A stretch of DNA of 64,000 nucleotides from Rhodocyclaceae bacterium (GCA_013791905.1 VMSX01000017.1:124001-188000); one strand, 5' to 3'. Counted from the first letter of the stretch, positions 42,353 to 52,505 are shown. The notes: generated by a model not told the origin, from the letters alone. A program made the numbers and translations.

Positions 42353-42772
42353 TTATCCAAATAGCGCCCGCCACCAGCGCCTGCGTCCTTCTGGCAGCGG
42401 CGCGTCAGGTTTGAGATCCTCGGGCGGCACGCGGCAGAGGATCCAGCCCGGCAGCGGCGGATTGTCCGAAAACCCGCAGGATACGCCGAGGTTGTTCGGA
42501 TCGAATATTTTTACAAAACCCGGCATATCGAGCTGATCGGCATAGACGATGCCGCAATAGTCGTGCTGGTGCTCCTTGCGCAGCAGGTCATCGATCTTCG
42601 CGATGAAGGCGCTCACCTGTTCGGCCGCGGCCGGCGACGTCGGCACGGGTTCGCCCACGGCATACAGGTACCAGCCGGCGGCAGGATCGATGCGATCCCA
42701 GAAGTCGCTCAGTTGCTCCCAAGACATCACCGACCAGAGACGACCGGTATGGAGGTTGTGAAATTCGCTCAT
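42353..42772 (-). CDS. Conserved hypothetical protein
   Basis: A 139-residue soluble protein of no family I recognise. It is rich in Trp and acidic residues, with SWEQLSDFWDRIDPAAGWYLYAVGEPVP, DYCGIVYADQLDMPGFVKIFDP and a basic tail. No signal peptide or membrane segment. Lies 20 bp downstream-adjacent to the CheZ-like gene, so possibly in the same transcript. ATG at 42772 is the only good start. Confidence 0.7.
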   Translation of the reverse strand: MSEFHNLHTGRLWSVMSWEQLSDFWDRIDPAAGWYLYAVGEPVPTSPAAAEQVSAFIAKIDDLLRKEHQHDYCGIVYADQLDMPGFVKIFDPNNLGVSCGFSDNPPLPGWILCRVPPEDLKPDAPLPEGRRRWWRALFG

Positions 42773-42881
42773 ATTGCCCTCCCCTCCCGACCTCCCCTCC
42801 CAGGGAGGTGACGGGTGTTCGCCGCTGCGCGGCTCCGGTTCGTTGGCTGCGCCGCCCTTGGGGCGGCCCTGCGGGCGGCGC

Positions 42882-44738
42882 TCATCCGAGTTGTGTCACG
42901 TCGCGCACCGCGCCGGTATCCGCGCTGGTGGTCATGGCGGCATAGGCGCGCAGTGCCGCCGACACCTCACGTTGGCGGCTAACCGGTTTCCATGCCCCAT
43001 GTTCGCCCGGACCCTTTGCTTCCATCGCGGCGCGCCGTGCCGCCAGCGCCGACTTTTCCACGGCGAGGTTGATGCTGCGGTTGGGAATATCGATTTCGAT
43101 GATGTCGCCCTCTTCCACCAGCGCGATCTCGCCGCCCATCGCCGCCTCGGGGCTGACATGGCCAATGCTTAATCCCGATGTACCGCCGGAAAAGCGTCCG
43201 TCGGTGAGCAGGGCACAGGCCTTGCCCAGCCCTTTGGTCTTGAGGTACGAGGTCGGGTAGAGCATTTCCTGCATGCCGGGGCCGCCCTTGGGACCTTCGT
43301 AGCGGATCACCACCACGTCGCCCGGCTTGACCTGGTCGGCGAGGATGGCGTTGACGGCGTCTTCCTGGCTCTCGAACACGCGGGCCGGACCGGAAAACTT
43401 GAGGATGCTTTCATCGACGCCCGCGGTCTTGACGATGCAGCCATTGCGCGCGATGTTGCCGCTCAACACTGCGAGGCCGCCGTCCTGCGAGAAGGCGTGC
43501 GCCTTGTCACGGATCACACCGCCCTTGCGGTCGAGGTCGAGCGTCGGGTAGCGGCGCGACTGCGAGAATGCAGTCTGGCTCGGGACGCCGCCGGGCGCCG
43601 CGCGGTAGAAGTCATGCACTTTCTTGTTGCTGCTGCGCATGACGTCGCAGCAGTCGAGCGCCTCGCCCATGGTCGGGTAGAGCACAGTGGGGCATTCGCG
43701 ATTCAGCAGCCCGGCGCGATCCAGCTCGCCGAGGATGGCCATGATGCCGCCGGCGCGATGCACGTCTTCCATATGGACGTCCGACTTGGCCGGCGCCACT
43801 TTCGACAGACAGGGCACGTGGCGCGAAATGCGGTCGATGTCCTTCATGGTGAAATCGACCTGCGCCTCGTGCGCGGCGGCCAGCAGGTGCAATACCGTAT
43901 TGGTCGAGCCGCCCATGGCGACGTCGAGGCACACCGCATTCTCGAAGGCTGCGAAGCTGGCGATGCTGCGCGGCAATATGGTGGTGTCGTCCTTCCCGTA
44001 ATAGCGTTGGCACAATTCGACGATCAGCCGACCGGCCTTGAGGAAAAGCATCTTGCGATCAGCGTGGGTGGCGAGGACCGAGCCGTTGCCGGGCAGCGAC
44101 AGGCCCAGTGCCTCGGTCAGGCAGTTCATCGAATTGGCGGTAAACATGCCGGAGCAGGAACCGCAGGTCGGGCAGGCGGAGCGCTCGTAGGAATCCGATT
44201 CCTTGTCGCTCACCGTGCTGTCGGCGCCCTTGACCATGGCATCGACCAGATCGACGGGGATGATCTTGCCGCCCCATTTCACCTTGCCGGCCTCCATCGG
44301 CCCGCCGGAAACGAACACCGTGGGGATATTTAGACGCAGGCTGGCCATCAGCATGCCCGGGGTGATCTTGTCGCAGTTGGAGATGCACACCATGGCGTCG
44401 GCGCAGTGCGCATTCACCATGTATTCCACCGAGTCGGCAATCAGCTCGCGCGACGGCAGCGAATAGAGCATGCCGCCATGCCCCATGGCGATGCCGTCAT
44501 CGACGGCGATGGTATTGAATTCCTTGGCCACGCCGCCAGCCGCTTCGATCTCGCGCGCCACCAGCTGGCCCATGTCTTTCAGATGCACGTGGCCGGGCAC
44601 GAATTGGGTGAAGGAGTTGACCACGGCGATGATCGGCTTGCCGAAGTCGCCGTCGGTCATGCCGGTGGCGCGCCACAGCGCGCGCGCGCCGGCCATGTTG
44701 CGACCGTGGGTGGAGGTGCGGGAACGGTAAGCAGGCAT
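42882..44738 (-). CDS. ilvD: Dihydroxy-acid dehydratase
   Basis: A 618-residue IlvD/Edd-family enzyme that dehydrates 2,3-dihydroxy-3-methylbutanoate and its isoleucine-pathway analogue in the cytoplasm. Fe-S cluster and active-site motifs: [46 protein letters not shown] and [16 protein letters not shown]. Length and ends are normal. A stretch KSALAARR is encoded by DNA matching the dispersed repeat, without any indel. About 100 bp downstream is an inverted GC-rich unit related to the dsbA/livM repeats. Confidence 0.95.
   Translation of the reverse strand: MPAYRSRTSTHGRNMAGARALWRATGMTDGDFGKPIIAVVNSFTQFVPGHVHLKDMGQLVAREIEAAGGVAKEFNTIAVDDGIAMGHGGMLYSLPSRELIADSVEYMVNAHCADAMVCISNCDKITPGMLMASLRLNIPTVFVSGGPMEAGKVKWGGKIIPVDLVDAMVKGADSTVSDKESDSYERSACPTCGSCSGMFTANSMNCLTEALGLSLPGNGSVLATHADRKMLFLKAGRLIVELCQRYYGKDDTTILPRSIASFAAFENAVCLDVAMGGSTNTVLHLLAAAHEAQVDFTMKDIDRISRHVPCLSKVAPAKSDVHMEDVHRAGGIMAILGELDRAGLLNRECPTVLYPTMGEALDCCDVMRSSNKKVHDFYRAAPGGVPSQTAFSQSRRYPTLDLDRKGGVIRDKAHAFSQDGGLAVLSGNIARNGCIVKTAGVDESILKFSGPARVFESQEDAVNAILADQVKPGDVVVIRYEGPKGGPGMQEMLYPTSYLKTKGLGKACALLTDGRFSGGTSGLSIGHVSPEAAMGGEIALVEEGDIIEIDIPNRSINLAVEKSALAARRAAMEAKGPGEHGAWKPVSRQREVSAALRAYAAMTTSADTGAVRDVTQLG
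43031..43058 (-). repeat. Dispersed GTCGGCGCTGG-like sequence within ilvD
   Basis: Minus-strand GAAAAGTCGGCGCTGGCGGC then ACGGCGCG encodes EKSALAARR; closest to the intergenic copy at 55392. Confidence 0.5.
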
Positions 44739-44834
44739 AACGGTCTCCAGTAAGCGGATAGGTCACTACAGCAGCGTGAGCGACGTAGAATCTTGATTCT
44801 AGCTCAAGCCCAGAGCGACTTAGCGCACCCTGAC

Positions 44835-45617
44835 ATGCTGATCCATCCCCAGATTGACCCGATTGCCCTGAGCCTCGGCCCGCTCGCCGTGCGCTGGTAT
44901 GGCCTGATGTATCTGGCCGGCTTTATCGCCTTTCTGCTGCTGGGGCGGCGTCGCGCAGCGACACAACCCTGGCATGGCCTCAAGCCCGCGGCGCTCGACG
45001 ACTTGCTGTTCTATGGCGTGCTCGGCGTCATCATCGGTGGGCGGCTCGGTCAGGTGCTGTTTTACGAGCCGACTTACTACCTTGCCCACCCGCTGGAAAT
45101 CCTCGCCGTCTGGAAGGGTGGCATGAGCTTTCACGGCGGCTTCCTCGGCGTGCTGGCGGCGATGGCGCTGTTCGCCAGCAAGCGCGGGCTGTCCTTCTGG
45201 CAGATCACCGACTTCATCGCGCCGCTGGTGCCACTGGGTCTTGGCGCGGGCCGCATCGGCAACTTCATTAATGGCGAACTGTGGGGACGGGGGACCTCCC
45301 CCGACCTGCCATGGTCAATGGTCTTCCCCTTTGTCGACGCGCTGCCGCGCCACCCCTCGCAGCTTTACCAGGCGCTCGGCGAAGGCCTGCTGCTGTTCCT
45401 TCTGCTGTGGTGGTATTCGGGCCGGCAGCGGGCGCGCGGCACGGTGTCGGCATTGTTCCTGATCGGCTACGGCAGCGCCCGCTGGATCGGCGAATATTTT
45501 CGCGAGCCCGACGCTGGCGTCTTCGGCCACTCCTACCTGGTCAGCATGGGGCAATGGTTGTCGCTGCCGATGATCGTCGTCGGCATTGTGCTGTTTCTCA
45601 AATGGAAGAATAAATGA
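44835..45617 (+). CDS. lgt: Prolipoprotein diacylglyceryl transferase
   Basis: A 260-residue inner-membrane enzyme that attaches diacylglycerol to lipoprotein Cys. Motifs: [34 protein letters not shown] and the signature [16 protein letters not shown], with the C-terminal [13 protein letters not shown]. About seven membrane segments. ATG at 44835 gives the standard N-terminus; a TTG at 44793 is possible but less likely. Its stop overlaps the VOC gene (ATGA). Confidence 0.94.
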   Translation: MLIHPQIDPIALSLGPLAVRWYGLMYLAGFIAFLLLGRRRAATQPWHGLKPAALDDLLFYGVLGVIIGGRLGQVLFYEPTYYLAHPLEILAVWKGGMSFHGGFLGVLAAMALFASKRGLSFWQITDFIAPLVPLGLGAGRIGNFINGELWGRGTSPDLPWSMVFPFVDALPRHPSQLYQALGEGLLLFLLLWWYSGRQRARGTVSALFLIGYGSARWIGEYFREPDAGVFGHSYLVSMGQWLSLPMIVVGIVLFLKWKNK

Positions 45618-46078
45618 CAAGACCATTCAAGGTGCTGGGCATCCAGCAGATTGCCATTGGCGGCGCGTCGAAGGAAAAGCTGCGCACCCTGTGGGTCGAC
45701 AAGCTCGGCCTCGCGGTCACCGGCAATTTCGTTTCGGAACGCGAAAACGTTGATGAAGACATCTGTTCGATTGGCAGCGGCCCGTACAAGGTCGAGGTCG
45801 ACCTGATGCAGCCGATCGACCCGGAGAAAAAACCCGCAGTTCATGCCACGCCGCTCAACCACGTCGGCCTGTGGATCGACGACCTGCCCAAGGCGGTCGA
45901 ATGGCTCAGCGCGCAAGGCGTGCGCTTCGCGCCCGGCGGCATCCGCAAGGGCGCGGCCGGTTATGACATATGCTTCCTACACCCCAAGGCAAGCGACGAG
46001 TTCCCCATCGGCGGCGAAGGCGTGCTGATCGAACTGGTGCAGGCGCCCCCGGAAGTCATCGCGGCACTCGGCAAGTAA
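45614..46078 (+). CDS. VOC-family (glyoxalase-like) protein
   Basis: A 154-residue vicinal-oxygen-chelate protein with two beta-alpha-beta-beta-beta modules: [24 protein letters not shown] and [24 protein letters not shown], and a late [10 protein letters not shown]. Resembles methylmalonyl-CoA epimerase and glyoxalase I; candidate metal ligands are Glu and His in LNHVGLW and LIELVQ. Coupled to lgt by a four-base overlap. Substrate unknown. Its stop codon merges into a repeat copy. Confidence 0.82.
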   Translation: MTRPFKVLGIQQIAIGGASKEKLRTLWVDKLGLAVTGNFVSERENVDEDICSIGSGPYKVEVDLMQPIDPEKKPAVHATPLNHVGLWIDDLPKAVEWLSAQGVRFAPGGIRKGAAGYDICFLHPKASDEFPIGGEGVLIELVQAPPEVIAALGK

Positions 46079-46120
46079 AAGTCGGCTCTGGCGGTATGAA
46101 ATGCCCCGCATGGGGTACGG
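46077..46120 (+). repeat. Dispersed GTCGG-headed element with hairpin, intergenic
   Basis: AAAAGTCGGCTCTGGCGGT then ATGAAATGCCCCGCATGGGG; its second half matches the arsC copy (32001) over about 25 bases. Confidence 0.65.
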
Positions 46121-46165
46121 CGGCAGGCGCTCATCGACTGCCGTTGGCCAGCTTTACGCAGCGGG

Positions 46166-47152
46166 TCACCACCGCGTCTTGCGCCATGCCGCCTGCTGCG
46201 CCGGATTCAGGAAAGTCCAGGCAACCAGGCGACTTTTCTTTTGGCCCTGGCTCATGGCGATGGTCTTGTGTTCAAGTACCTTGGCGCGCTGCAGCGCCGC
46301 GTAAATGTCGGGCAAGCTCGCCGCTTTCGACACCAGCGTGCTGAACCAGCAACAACGGGTGGGAATCTGCGCGCTTTCCTCGATCATCTGCCGGATGAAG
46401 GATTGCTCACCCCCCGGGCACCACAGTTCCGCGTCCTGACCGCCGAAGTTCAAGCCCGGGCTGCCTGCTTGCCCGCCCTCCGGTTTGCCGAGATTTTGCC
46501 ATTTGCGCTGTGTGCCGGCGCGCGCCTCGGCCGGCGACGCATGAAATGGCGGATTGCACAGTGTCAGGTCAAACCATTCATCGGACAAGACCATCCCGCT
46601 CAGAATCGCGGCGGGCGCTGGCTGCCAGCGCAGCGTGATCAGCCGCGCCAGAGCGGGGTTGGCAGCCAGAATCGCCTGTGCATTTTTCAGCGCGGCCGGA
46701 CTGATGTCGGTCGCGACAAAATACCAGCCGAACTCGCTGGCGCCGATCAAAGGGTAAATACAGTTGGCACCCGTACCAATATCCAACACCTGCACTGTCT
46801 TGCCGGCCGGAATGACGCCGCGATTCATGCCGGCCAGCAGGTCGGCCAGGTAATGCAGGTAATCGGCCCGGCCCGGGACGGATGGGCATAGATGCTGCGG
46901 CGGGATGTCCCAGGCTTGAATGCGGTAGCTGTCTTTCAATATGGCGCGATTCAATGCCTTGACCGCCAGCGGGTTGGCGAAATCGATGCCCGGTTCGCCA
47001 TGTGCATTGACGCCAACATAATTGCCCAGTTCGGCGTCAGCTTGTATCAAGCGTGGCAAGTCATACCGCCCTCCATGACGGTTACGCGGATGCAGCTTGC
47101 CTGCCAGTATTGCCCCATCGGTCGCTGGCGACCCGTGGCTGGTTTTTTTCAT
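46166..47152 (-). CDS. rlmF: 23S rRNA (adenine-1618-N6)-methyltransferase RlmF
   Basis: A 328-residue SAM-dependent methyltransferase. The N-terminal LHPRNRHGGRYDLPRL segment is the RlmF signature, SAM binding is at VLDIGTGANCIYPLIG, and the catalytic motif NPPF is in LTLCNPPFHAS. It methylates A1618 in 23S rRNA. Convergent with the VOC gene. Confidence 0.93.
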   Translation of the reverse strand: MKKTSHGSPATDGAILAGKLHPRNRHGGRYDLPRLIQADAELGNYVGVNAHGEPGIDFANPLAVKALNRAILKDSYRIQAWDIPPQHLCPSVPGRADYLHYLADLLAGMNRGVIPAGKTVQVLDIGTGANCIYPLIGASEFGWYFVATDISPAALKNAQAILAANPALARLITLRWQPAPAAILSGMVLSDEWFDLTLCNPPFHASPAEARAGTQRKWQNLGKPEGGQAGSPGLNFGGQDAELWCPGGEQSFIRQMIEESAQIPTRCCWFSTLVSKAASLPDIYAALQRAKVLEHKTIAMSQGQKKSRLVAWTFLNPAQQAAWRKTRW

Positions 47153-47269
47153 CTCACTGATGATGCTGACGGTATCTGTGTTTCCGGATTTATAAAGGTC
47201 AGCTTAGTTGACCTGACCCGCGTAGGCTTAGCGATCAATAGGCAGGAAGTCCTGGCTATGATACTTCCC

Positions 47270-47300
47270 AAGGGATTCCCTTCGGTCACGCCGACTTTTA
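47270..47300 (-). repeat. Dispersed GTCGGCGTGACC element, intergenic copy
   Basis: Minus-strand AAAAGTCGGCGTGACCGAAG then GGAATCCCTT; a 13-bp near-palindrome AAGGGATTCCCTT forms its end. Same unit as at 14355. Confidence 0.55.
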
Positions 47301-47305
47301 TTGTT

Positions 47306-48505
47306 TCACTCGGCGCGTAGCGCCGCGACCGGATCGAGCCGGGCTGCGCGGCGCGCCGGCAGCACGCCCGCGAGCAGGCCGATGAGGATGGCGACCACCT
47401 CGGCGAGGATGACAAAACTCAGCGGGGTCTGGACCGGCAAGGCCGGCACAAACAGATGCAGCAGTTGCGCGAGGCCGATGCCGAGAATCAGGCCAAACGC
47501 GCCGCCAATGGCCGACAGCGCCACGGCCTCGCCGAGAAAGATGCCGAGGATGGTGCGTTCCTGCGCGCCGAGCGCCTTCAGCAGGCCGATCTCGTTGGTG
47601 CGCTCGGTGACGGCGATGGTCATGATGGTGACGATGCCGACGCCGCCGACCAGCAGCGAAATACCGCCCAGTGCGCCGACCGCCGCCGTCAGCACATTGA
47701 GGATGTTCGACAGGGTGCGCAGCATGTCTTCCTGCGTGGTGAGCGTGAAATCTTCGCGACCGTGCCGTGCGGCCAGCGCCGACTTTATGGACGCTGCCAC
47801 ATCGCTGGACTTGAGCCCTTCGCGATAGGTGAGGTTGATGCGCATCAGGCCTTCGCGGTTGTAAAGCTCCAGGGCGCGGGCCGTCGGGATGAATACCGTG
47901 TCGTCGAGGTCCATGCCGAGAAACTGACCCTTCGGCGCCATCACGCCGACGATGCGAAACTGCATGCCGCCGATGCGCAGACGCTGGCCGAGTGCCGGTT
48001 CGCTGCCGAACAACTCCTGTTTCAGCTTCGGTCCTAGGACGGCCAGCGGGCGCGCATGCTCAAAGGCCTCGTCCGGCAGAAAGTTGCCGCTCAGCACGGT
48101 CATTTTGGTGATCTCGAGCATGGCTGGGCCGGCACCCTGCACGGTGGTACGTCGCAGGCGCCCGTTTGCCGAGACTTCCGAATTACCCCAGACGATCGGC
48201 GTCACGGCGCGTACGCCAGGTACGCGTTCCAGCGCGCGGGCGTCGTCGAGTGTCAGCAGTCGCACGGTGGTATTCAGTCCGCCCGGCCCGCCGCTCGCCT
48301 TGGTTTTGCCGGGCGCGATCTCGATGACGTTGGTACCGAACTGGGTGAATTCCGCCAGCACGAAGCGATGCACGCCCTCGCCGATGCTGGTGAGCAAAAT
48401 CACCGCCGCAATACCGACGGCGATACCCAGCAGGGTCAGAAAACTGCGCAAGCGGTGCGCCGTCAGGGCGCGCAATGACAGGGTAATGAGGTCGCGGGCA
48501 ACCAT
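47306..48505 (-). CDS. MacB-type ABC transporter permease (second copy)
   Basis: A 399-residue membrane protein of the MacB/FtsX permease type: one N-terminal helix (FLTLLGIAVGIAAVILLTSIGEG), a large periplasmic domain (about residues 50-270) and three C-terminal helices (VGALGGISLLVGGVGIVTIM onward). It has no ATPase of its own; the sole LolD-like ATPase nearby is at 51768, so the two permeases may form a heterodimer. Start at 48505 (MVARDLITLSL) preferred over 48538. KSALAARHG in the periplasmic domain is encoded by a repeat-like sequence. Confidence 0.85.
   Translation of the reverse strand: MVARDLITLSLRALTAHRLRSFLTLLGIAVGIAAVILLTSIGEGVHRFVLAEFTQFGTNVIEIAPGKTKASGGPGGLNTTVRLLTLDDARALERVPGVRAVTPIVWGNSEVSANGRLRRTTVQGAGPAMLEITKMTVLSGNFLPDEAFEHARPLAVLGPKLKQELFGSEPALGQRLRIGGMQFRIVGVMAPKGQFLGMDLDDTVFIPTARALELYNREGLMRINLTYREGLKSSDVAASIKSALAARHGREDFTLTTQEDMLRTLSNILNVLTAAVGALGGISLLVGGVGIVTIMTIAVTERTNEIGLLKALGAQERTILGIFLGEAVALSAIGGAFGLILGIGLAQLLHLFVPALPVQTPLSFVILAEVVAILIGLLAGVLPARRAARLDPVAALRAE
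47761..47786 (-). repeat. Dispersed GTCGGCGCTGG-like sequence within permease gene
   Basis: Minus-strand TAAAGTCGGCGCTGGCCGCA then CGGCAC encodes IKSALAARH at a position that appears conserved in the family. Confidence 0.45.
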
Positions 48506-48755
48506 GGCATCAATCCCGGCAGCGCGCCGTCTGGTCATTCACCTTTGCCAGTCTGCCGACCGCCATCTCGTTCATCGGAAAATAGCCTTTCCCTTTCATT
48601 AACCCCTGGCGCCGTCAATGTGACGACGAGTCGGTCATAATACGGCGCTGCCACACTAAATGCAGCCGCGCCAGCCGGCTTTTTCCTGATCCGGGGCGCT
48701 GCCGACACACGGGAATCACACTGCAACGCACCCCTTGGCGAATGCCGCCATTTTC

Positions 48756-50537
48756 ATGAACAGTTTTCTAAGCAGCGACGAACTGAATGATCTGCTGGCC
48801 ATGACGGGCGACAGCCCGGATGCGGTGGTGCCCGCGGCAGCGGCTCCGGGCGCGCCAGTAGGCGCCCGACCGGGACCGCTCCCCTTTGCCGAGTTGTCCT
48901 ATCTCGTCATCGAGGATTCGCCCATGATGCGCGTCTGGTTGCGCAATGCCATCGCCGAGGCGGGCGGCAAGCGCATCGACCAGTCCGACACCTATTTCGA
49001 CGCGCTCAATCGCATCCGCCAGAAGGGTGACTATGACATTGTGCTGTGCGATTACATCCTTTCCGACACGCGCGACGGCCAGCAGCTGCTGGAGGAGGTG
49101 CGCCGCAACCGCCTGCTGCCGCAGACGACGCTGTGGATCATGGTCACCGGCGAGCAGAAGTACGAGCAGGTGTTTTCCGCCGCCGAACTGGCGCCCGACG
49201 ACTACCTGATCAAGCCGATCACGCCCGCTCTGCTGATGGATCGCATGCAGCGCGCCTGGGCGCGCCGCAGCACACTAAAGGTGGCCACGCAGCTGTTCGA
49301 TGCAGAACGCTACGAGGAGGCGTTGTTGGTCTGCAACAAGATGATCGAGTCGCGCGCCCGTTTTTCGATCGGCTTCCGCCGTATCGCGGGCGAGTGCCTG
49401 CTGGCACTGGAGCGCTACGGCGATGCCCACGACCACTACGCGGCAATCCTGGAGGAATTTCCTCTCCTGCCCTGGGCGAAGCTCGGCAAGGGGCGGGCGT
49501 TCTTTCGCCTTGACCGCCACGACGAGACGCAGGAAATTCTCGAAGATCTGGTTGCCAGCAATCCGGATTTTCTCCAGGCGCACGACCTGCTCGTCAAGGT
49601 GCATGAGCAGCAGGGCAACCTGGAGGAGGCGCACGAGCTGCTGAAACTCGTGCTGCAGAAGAATCCGAAGGCGCTGCACCGTCACCGCGATGTGGTGCGC
49701 GTGGCGAGCGCCACCGGCGACATCGATGCCGCCATTGATGCCTTTGCGTTGATGCACCAGCACGGCAAGGGCTCATCATTCATCCGCCCCGGAGATTTCT
49801 GCGAATACGCGAATCTGTTGATGAGCACCGGCAGCAAGGCGGCGCGCGAGCGTCTCGACACGCTGACCGGCAACCTCCGCGACTTCCACCGCGCCGACCC
49901 GGAATTCCAGTTCGCCCAGCAGATGGTCGGCTACGCGACAGCTAAATCAGCCGGCAAAACCAGTGATGCGAAGCTGGCTTACACGCAGATGAGCCAGATC
50001 ATGAAGCGCACCAAGGAGGACGGTACGGCCGTCGATACGAGCGAACTCATGGCCATGCTGGCGGCGGCGGCGGACATGGAAGACGTCGGCATGGTGGAGA
50101 AGTGTGCGTATGCTCTGTATGCGGACCATCTCGGCAACAAATCGATGATTGCCCGTATCAATGCGACGATGGAGAAAGCCGGCATGAGCGACCTGGCCGC
50201 CAGGCTGCGCGAGAAGGCCGCCGAGGATCTGCGGCAGTTGAACGTTGCCGCAGTCAACCTGGCCAAGCACGGCAAGTTCAAGGAAGCGATCAAGGAGTTC
50301 CTGCTGCTTGCCGATACCAACCGCAGCATTGCCGTCTATCTAAACGCGGCTACGGCCATCGTCAAGCTCTACCAGGAGGTGACCGCGCGCCGGCAGTCCA
50401 TCGCGCCAGCGGAACACCGCCACTACCGCGAGCGCATGGAACGCACCTTGAACTATGTCGGCAAGCATGATCCCGGCAACGTCAAGATGAAGAAAATCAT
50501 GGAGGAGTGGCGCAACCTTTCGCAGTCGTTTGCCTGA
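48756..50537 (+). CDS. Response regulator receiver - tetratricopeptide protein
   Basis: A 593-residue cytoplasmic protein. A receiver domain at about residues 50-170 (YLVIEDSPMMRVWLRNAI, phospho-acceptor in VLCDYILSD, Lys in DDYLIKPI) is followed by a helical region with TPR-like repeats (DAERYEEALLVCNKMI, ERYGDAHDHYAAILEEFPLL, DRHDETQEILEDLVASNPDF, GNLEEAHELLKLVLQKNPKAL). No DNA-binding or enzymatic output domain is seen, so output is likely by protein-protein contact. ATG at 48756 is preferred to a TTG at 48735. It lies on the opposite strand between two efflux permease genes. The 250-bp region 48506-48755 holds no other gene. Confidence 0.85.
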   Translation: MNSFLSSDELNDLLAMTGDSPDAVVPAAAAPGAPVGARPGPLPFAELSYLVIEDSPMMRVWLRNAIAEAGGKRIDQSDTYFDALNRIRQKGDYDIVLCDYILSDTRDGQQLLEEVRRNRLLPQTTLWIMVTGEQKYEQVFSAAELAPDDYLIKPITPALLMDRMQRAWARRSTLKVATQLFDAERYEEALLVCNKMIESRARFSIGFRRIAGECLLALERYGDAHDHYAAILEEFPLLPWAKLGKGRAFFRLDRHDETQEILEDLVASNPDFLQAHDLLVKVHEQQGNLEEAHELLKLVLQKNPKALHRHRDVVRVASATGDIDAAIDAFALMHQHGKGSSFIRPGDFCEYANLLMSTGSKAARERLDTLTGNLRDFHRADPEFQFAQQMVGYATAKSAGKTSDAKLAYTQMSQIMKRTKEDGTAVDTSELMAMLAAAADMEDVGMVEKCAYALYADHLGNKSMIARINATMEKAGMSDLAARLREKAAEDLRQLNVAAVNLAKHGKFKEAIKEFLLLADTNRSIAVYLNAATAIVKLYQEVTARRQSIAPAEHRHYRERMERTLNYVGKHDPGNVKMKKIMEEWRNLSQSFA

Positions 50538-50557
50538 GTACCGACCGTTCGGGTCGT

Positions 50558-51766
50558 TCAGCGTTTCGACAGCGCCTGCACCGGATCGAGCCGCGCCGCC
50601 TGGCGCGCGGGCAGGACGCCGAACAGCAGGCCGGTAATCAGCGCGGTGGCGAGCGCTGCCACCACGGCCCAGTCCGGCGGATAGGCCGGCAAGGCGGGGA
50701 GTGCCGTCCGCAGTGCAAAGGCGCCGGCCTGGCCGAGCGCGTAACCCAAAAACGCGCCGGTAGCCGACAGCAGGGCCGCCTCGGCAAGAAAGGCGTTGCG
50801 GATTGTCGCACCCGGCGCACCGAGTGCCTTGAGCAAGCCGATTTCGCCGGTGCGCTGGGCTACCGCCACCAGCATCACGTTCATGACGAGAATGCCGGCA
50901 ACGGCGAGGCTGATGGCGGCGATGCCGGCGACACCATAGGTCAACGTGCCGAGGATGCGGTCGAAGGTGGCGAGTACGGCATCCTGGGTGATGACCGTCA
51001 CGTCCTCCTCGCCGTCGTGGCGTGCCTTGAGGATCTCCAGCGTCTGCGTGCGGGCCCGCTCGATCGCTGCCCGACTCCGCGCCTCGACGAGAATGCGGAA
51101 CAGCGTGTTGGTGTTGAACATTGCTTGCGCGGCAGCCACCGGCAGGATGACCACTTCGTCGGCGTTCATGCCCAGGCCCTGGCCGGATTGCGCGAGTATG
51201 CCGATGATGCGGAAGCGTCGGTCGCCGACGCGCAGGACGCGGCCGATGGCTGAATCGACACCAAACAGTTCGCTCTGGATTTTCGTTCCGATCACCGCCA
51301 CCGCGGTAGTGCCGCTGCTCTCCTCATCAGAGAAGAAGCGCCCCTGCGCCAGGTTCATCTGGCGGATTTTCAGATAGTCGGATGTGGCGCCGAGAATGGT
51401 GACATCGCGCAACTTGCCGCCATAAGTGGCCTCGGAGGTGCCGATGGTGATCGGCGCGGTGCGCAGCACTGCCGGTGCGCGGGTAATCGCCTGGGCATCC
51501 TCGACGGTGAGGTCGCGCGGCGTGCCGGTGATGGCATTGACCGGATTGAAGCCACCGGTTTCCGAGCGGCCGGGCAGCACGATGACGAGATTGCTGCCGA
51601 GCGAGGAGAATTCATCGACCACATAGCGCCGCGCGCCGTCGCCCAGCGCCGTCAGCACCACCACGGCGGCAACGCCGATGCTCATCGCCAGCACCATCAG
51701 GAAGGTACGCAGTGGATAGCCGGTGGCGGCGCGTATGGCAAAGCGCAGGGTGTCTGTGGGGGTCAT
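50558..51766 (-). CDS. MacB-type ABC transporter permease
   Basis: A 402-residue permease of the MacB/FtsX type, with an N-terminal helix (FLMVLAMSIGVAAVVVLTALGDG), a periplasmic domain and three C-terminal helices (YGVAGIAAISLAVAGILVMNVMLVAVAQRTGEIGLLKALGA). The ATG at 51766 sits just after the ATPase stop, so it is coupled. It belongs to the adaptor-ATPase-permease set that exports an unknown compound across the envelope. Similar in layout to the permease at 47306. Confidence 0.88.
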   Translation of the reverse strand: MTPTDTLRFAIRAATGYPLRTFLMVLAMSIGVAAVVVLTALGDGARRYVVDEFSSLGSNLVIVLPGRSETGGFNPVNAITGTPRDLTVEDAQAITRAPAVLRTAPITIGTSEATYGGKLRDVTILGATSDYLKIRQMNLAQGRFFSDEESSGTTAVAVIGTKIQSELFGVDSAIGRVLRVGDRRFRIIGILAQSGQGLGMNADEVVILPVAAAQAMFNTNTLFRILVEARSRAAIERARTQTLEILKARHDGEEDVTVITQDAVLATFDRILGTLTYGVAGIAAISLAVAGILVMNVMLVAVAQRTGEIGLLKALGAPGATIRNAFLAEAALLSATGAFLGYALGQAGAFALRTALPALPAYPPDWAVVAALATALITGLLFGVLPARQAARLDPVQALSKR

Positions 51767-51767
51767 G

Positions 51768-52490
51768 TCAGCCACTGCCATTGGCCAGCGCTTGGGAAGC
51801 GCGTGGCCCGGCTCCTTGGATGTCGGCCACCTTTCCCCCGTCTTCCATGCTGATCTGCCGCCGCGCCCGCGCACCGAGTGCGGCGTCGTGCGTCACAACC
51901 ACCAGGGTGACGCCGCTGGCATTCAGTACTTCGAGCAGGCGCATCACTTCTTCGCCGGTGGCGCGGTCGAGGTTGCCGGTCGGCTCATCGGCCAGGATCA
52001 TCGCCGGCCGCATGATGGTGGCGCGCGCAATCGCGACGCGCTGGCGCTGACCGCCGGAAAGCTGGTCGGGGCGGTGGTCGGCTCGATCGGCCAGACCGAA
52101 ATCGGCCAGTGCCTGTTTGACCCGCTGCACCCGCTCGGCGGGCTCAATGCCCGCCAGCATGAGGGGCAGGGTGATGTTCTCGGCGGCCGTCAGGCGCGGC
52201 ACCAGATGAAAGCTCTGGAAGACGAAGCCGATGCGCTCGCGCCGCACGCGTGCCTGCTCGTCGGCGGACAGCGTGGTGACATCGCGTTCCTCGAAGCGGT
52301 AGGTGCCGGCATTGGGGCGGTCGAGCAGGCCGATCAGGTTGAGCAGTGTCGATTTACCCGAACCGGACGGCCCCATGATGGCGACGTATTCGCCGGCCTC
52401 CAGGGTGAGGTCGAGCGCATGCAGGGCATGCACTTCGCTGTCGCCGAGCGTGAAAACGCGCTCGATGCCGGTGAGTTCAATCAGGGGCAT
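51768..52490 (-). CDS. MacB/LolD-type ABC transporter ATPase
   Basis: A 240-residue ATPase with Walker A GPSGSGKST, signature LSGGQRQRVAIARA, Walker B ILADEPTGNLD and H-loop VVVTHD, all typical of the LolD/MacB efflux group. It would power one or both neighbouring permeases. Starts 15 bp after the adaptor gene ends. Confidence 0.93.
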   Translation of the reverse strand: MPLIELTGIERVFTLGDSEVHALHALDLTLEAGEYVAIMGPSGSGKSTLLNLIGLLDRPNAGTYRFEERDVTTLSADEQARVRRERIGFVFQSFHLVPRLTAAENITLPLMLAGIEPAERVQRVKQALADFGLADRADHRPDQLSGGQRQRVAIARATIMRPAMILADEPTGNLDRATGEEVMRLLEVLNASGVTLVVVTHDAALGARARRQISMEDGGKVADIQGAGPRASQALANGSG

Positions 52491-52505
52491 GACGGTAAGC
52501 AGCGC

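Noticed and set aside
43031-43058. Repeat copy in ilvD as an insertion
   Set aside because: IlvD length and alignment in this area look normal, so this copy is not an insertion; it is kept only as a sequence match to the dispersed motif.
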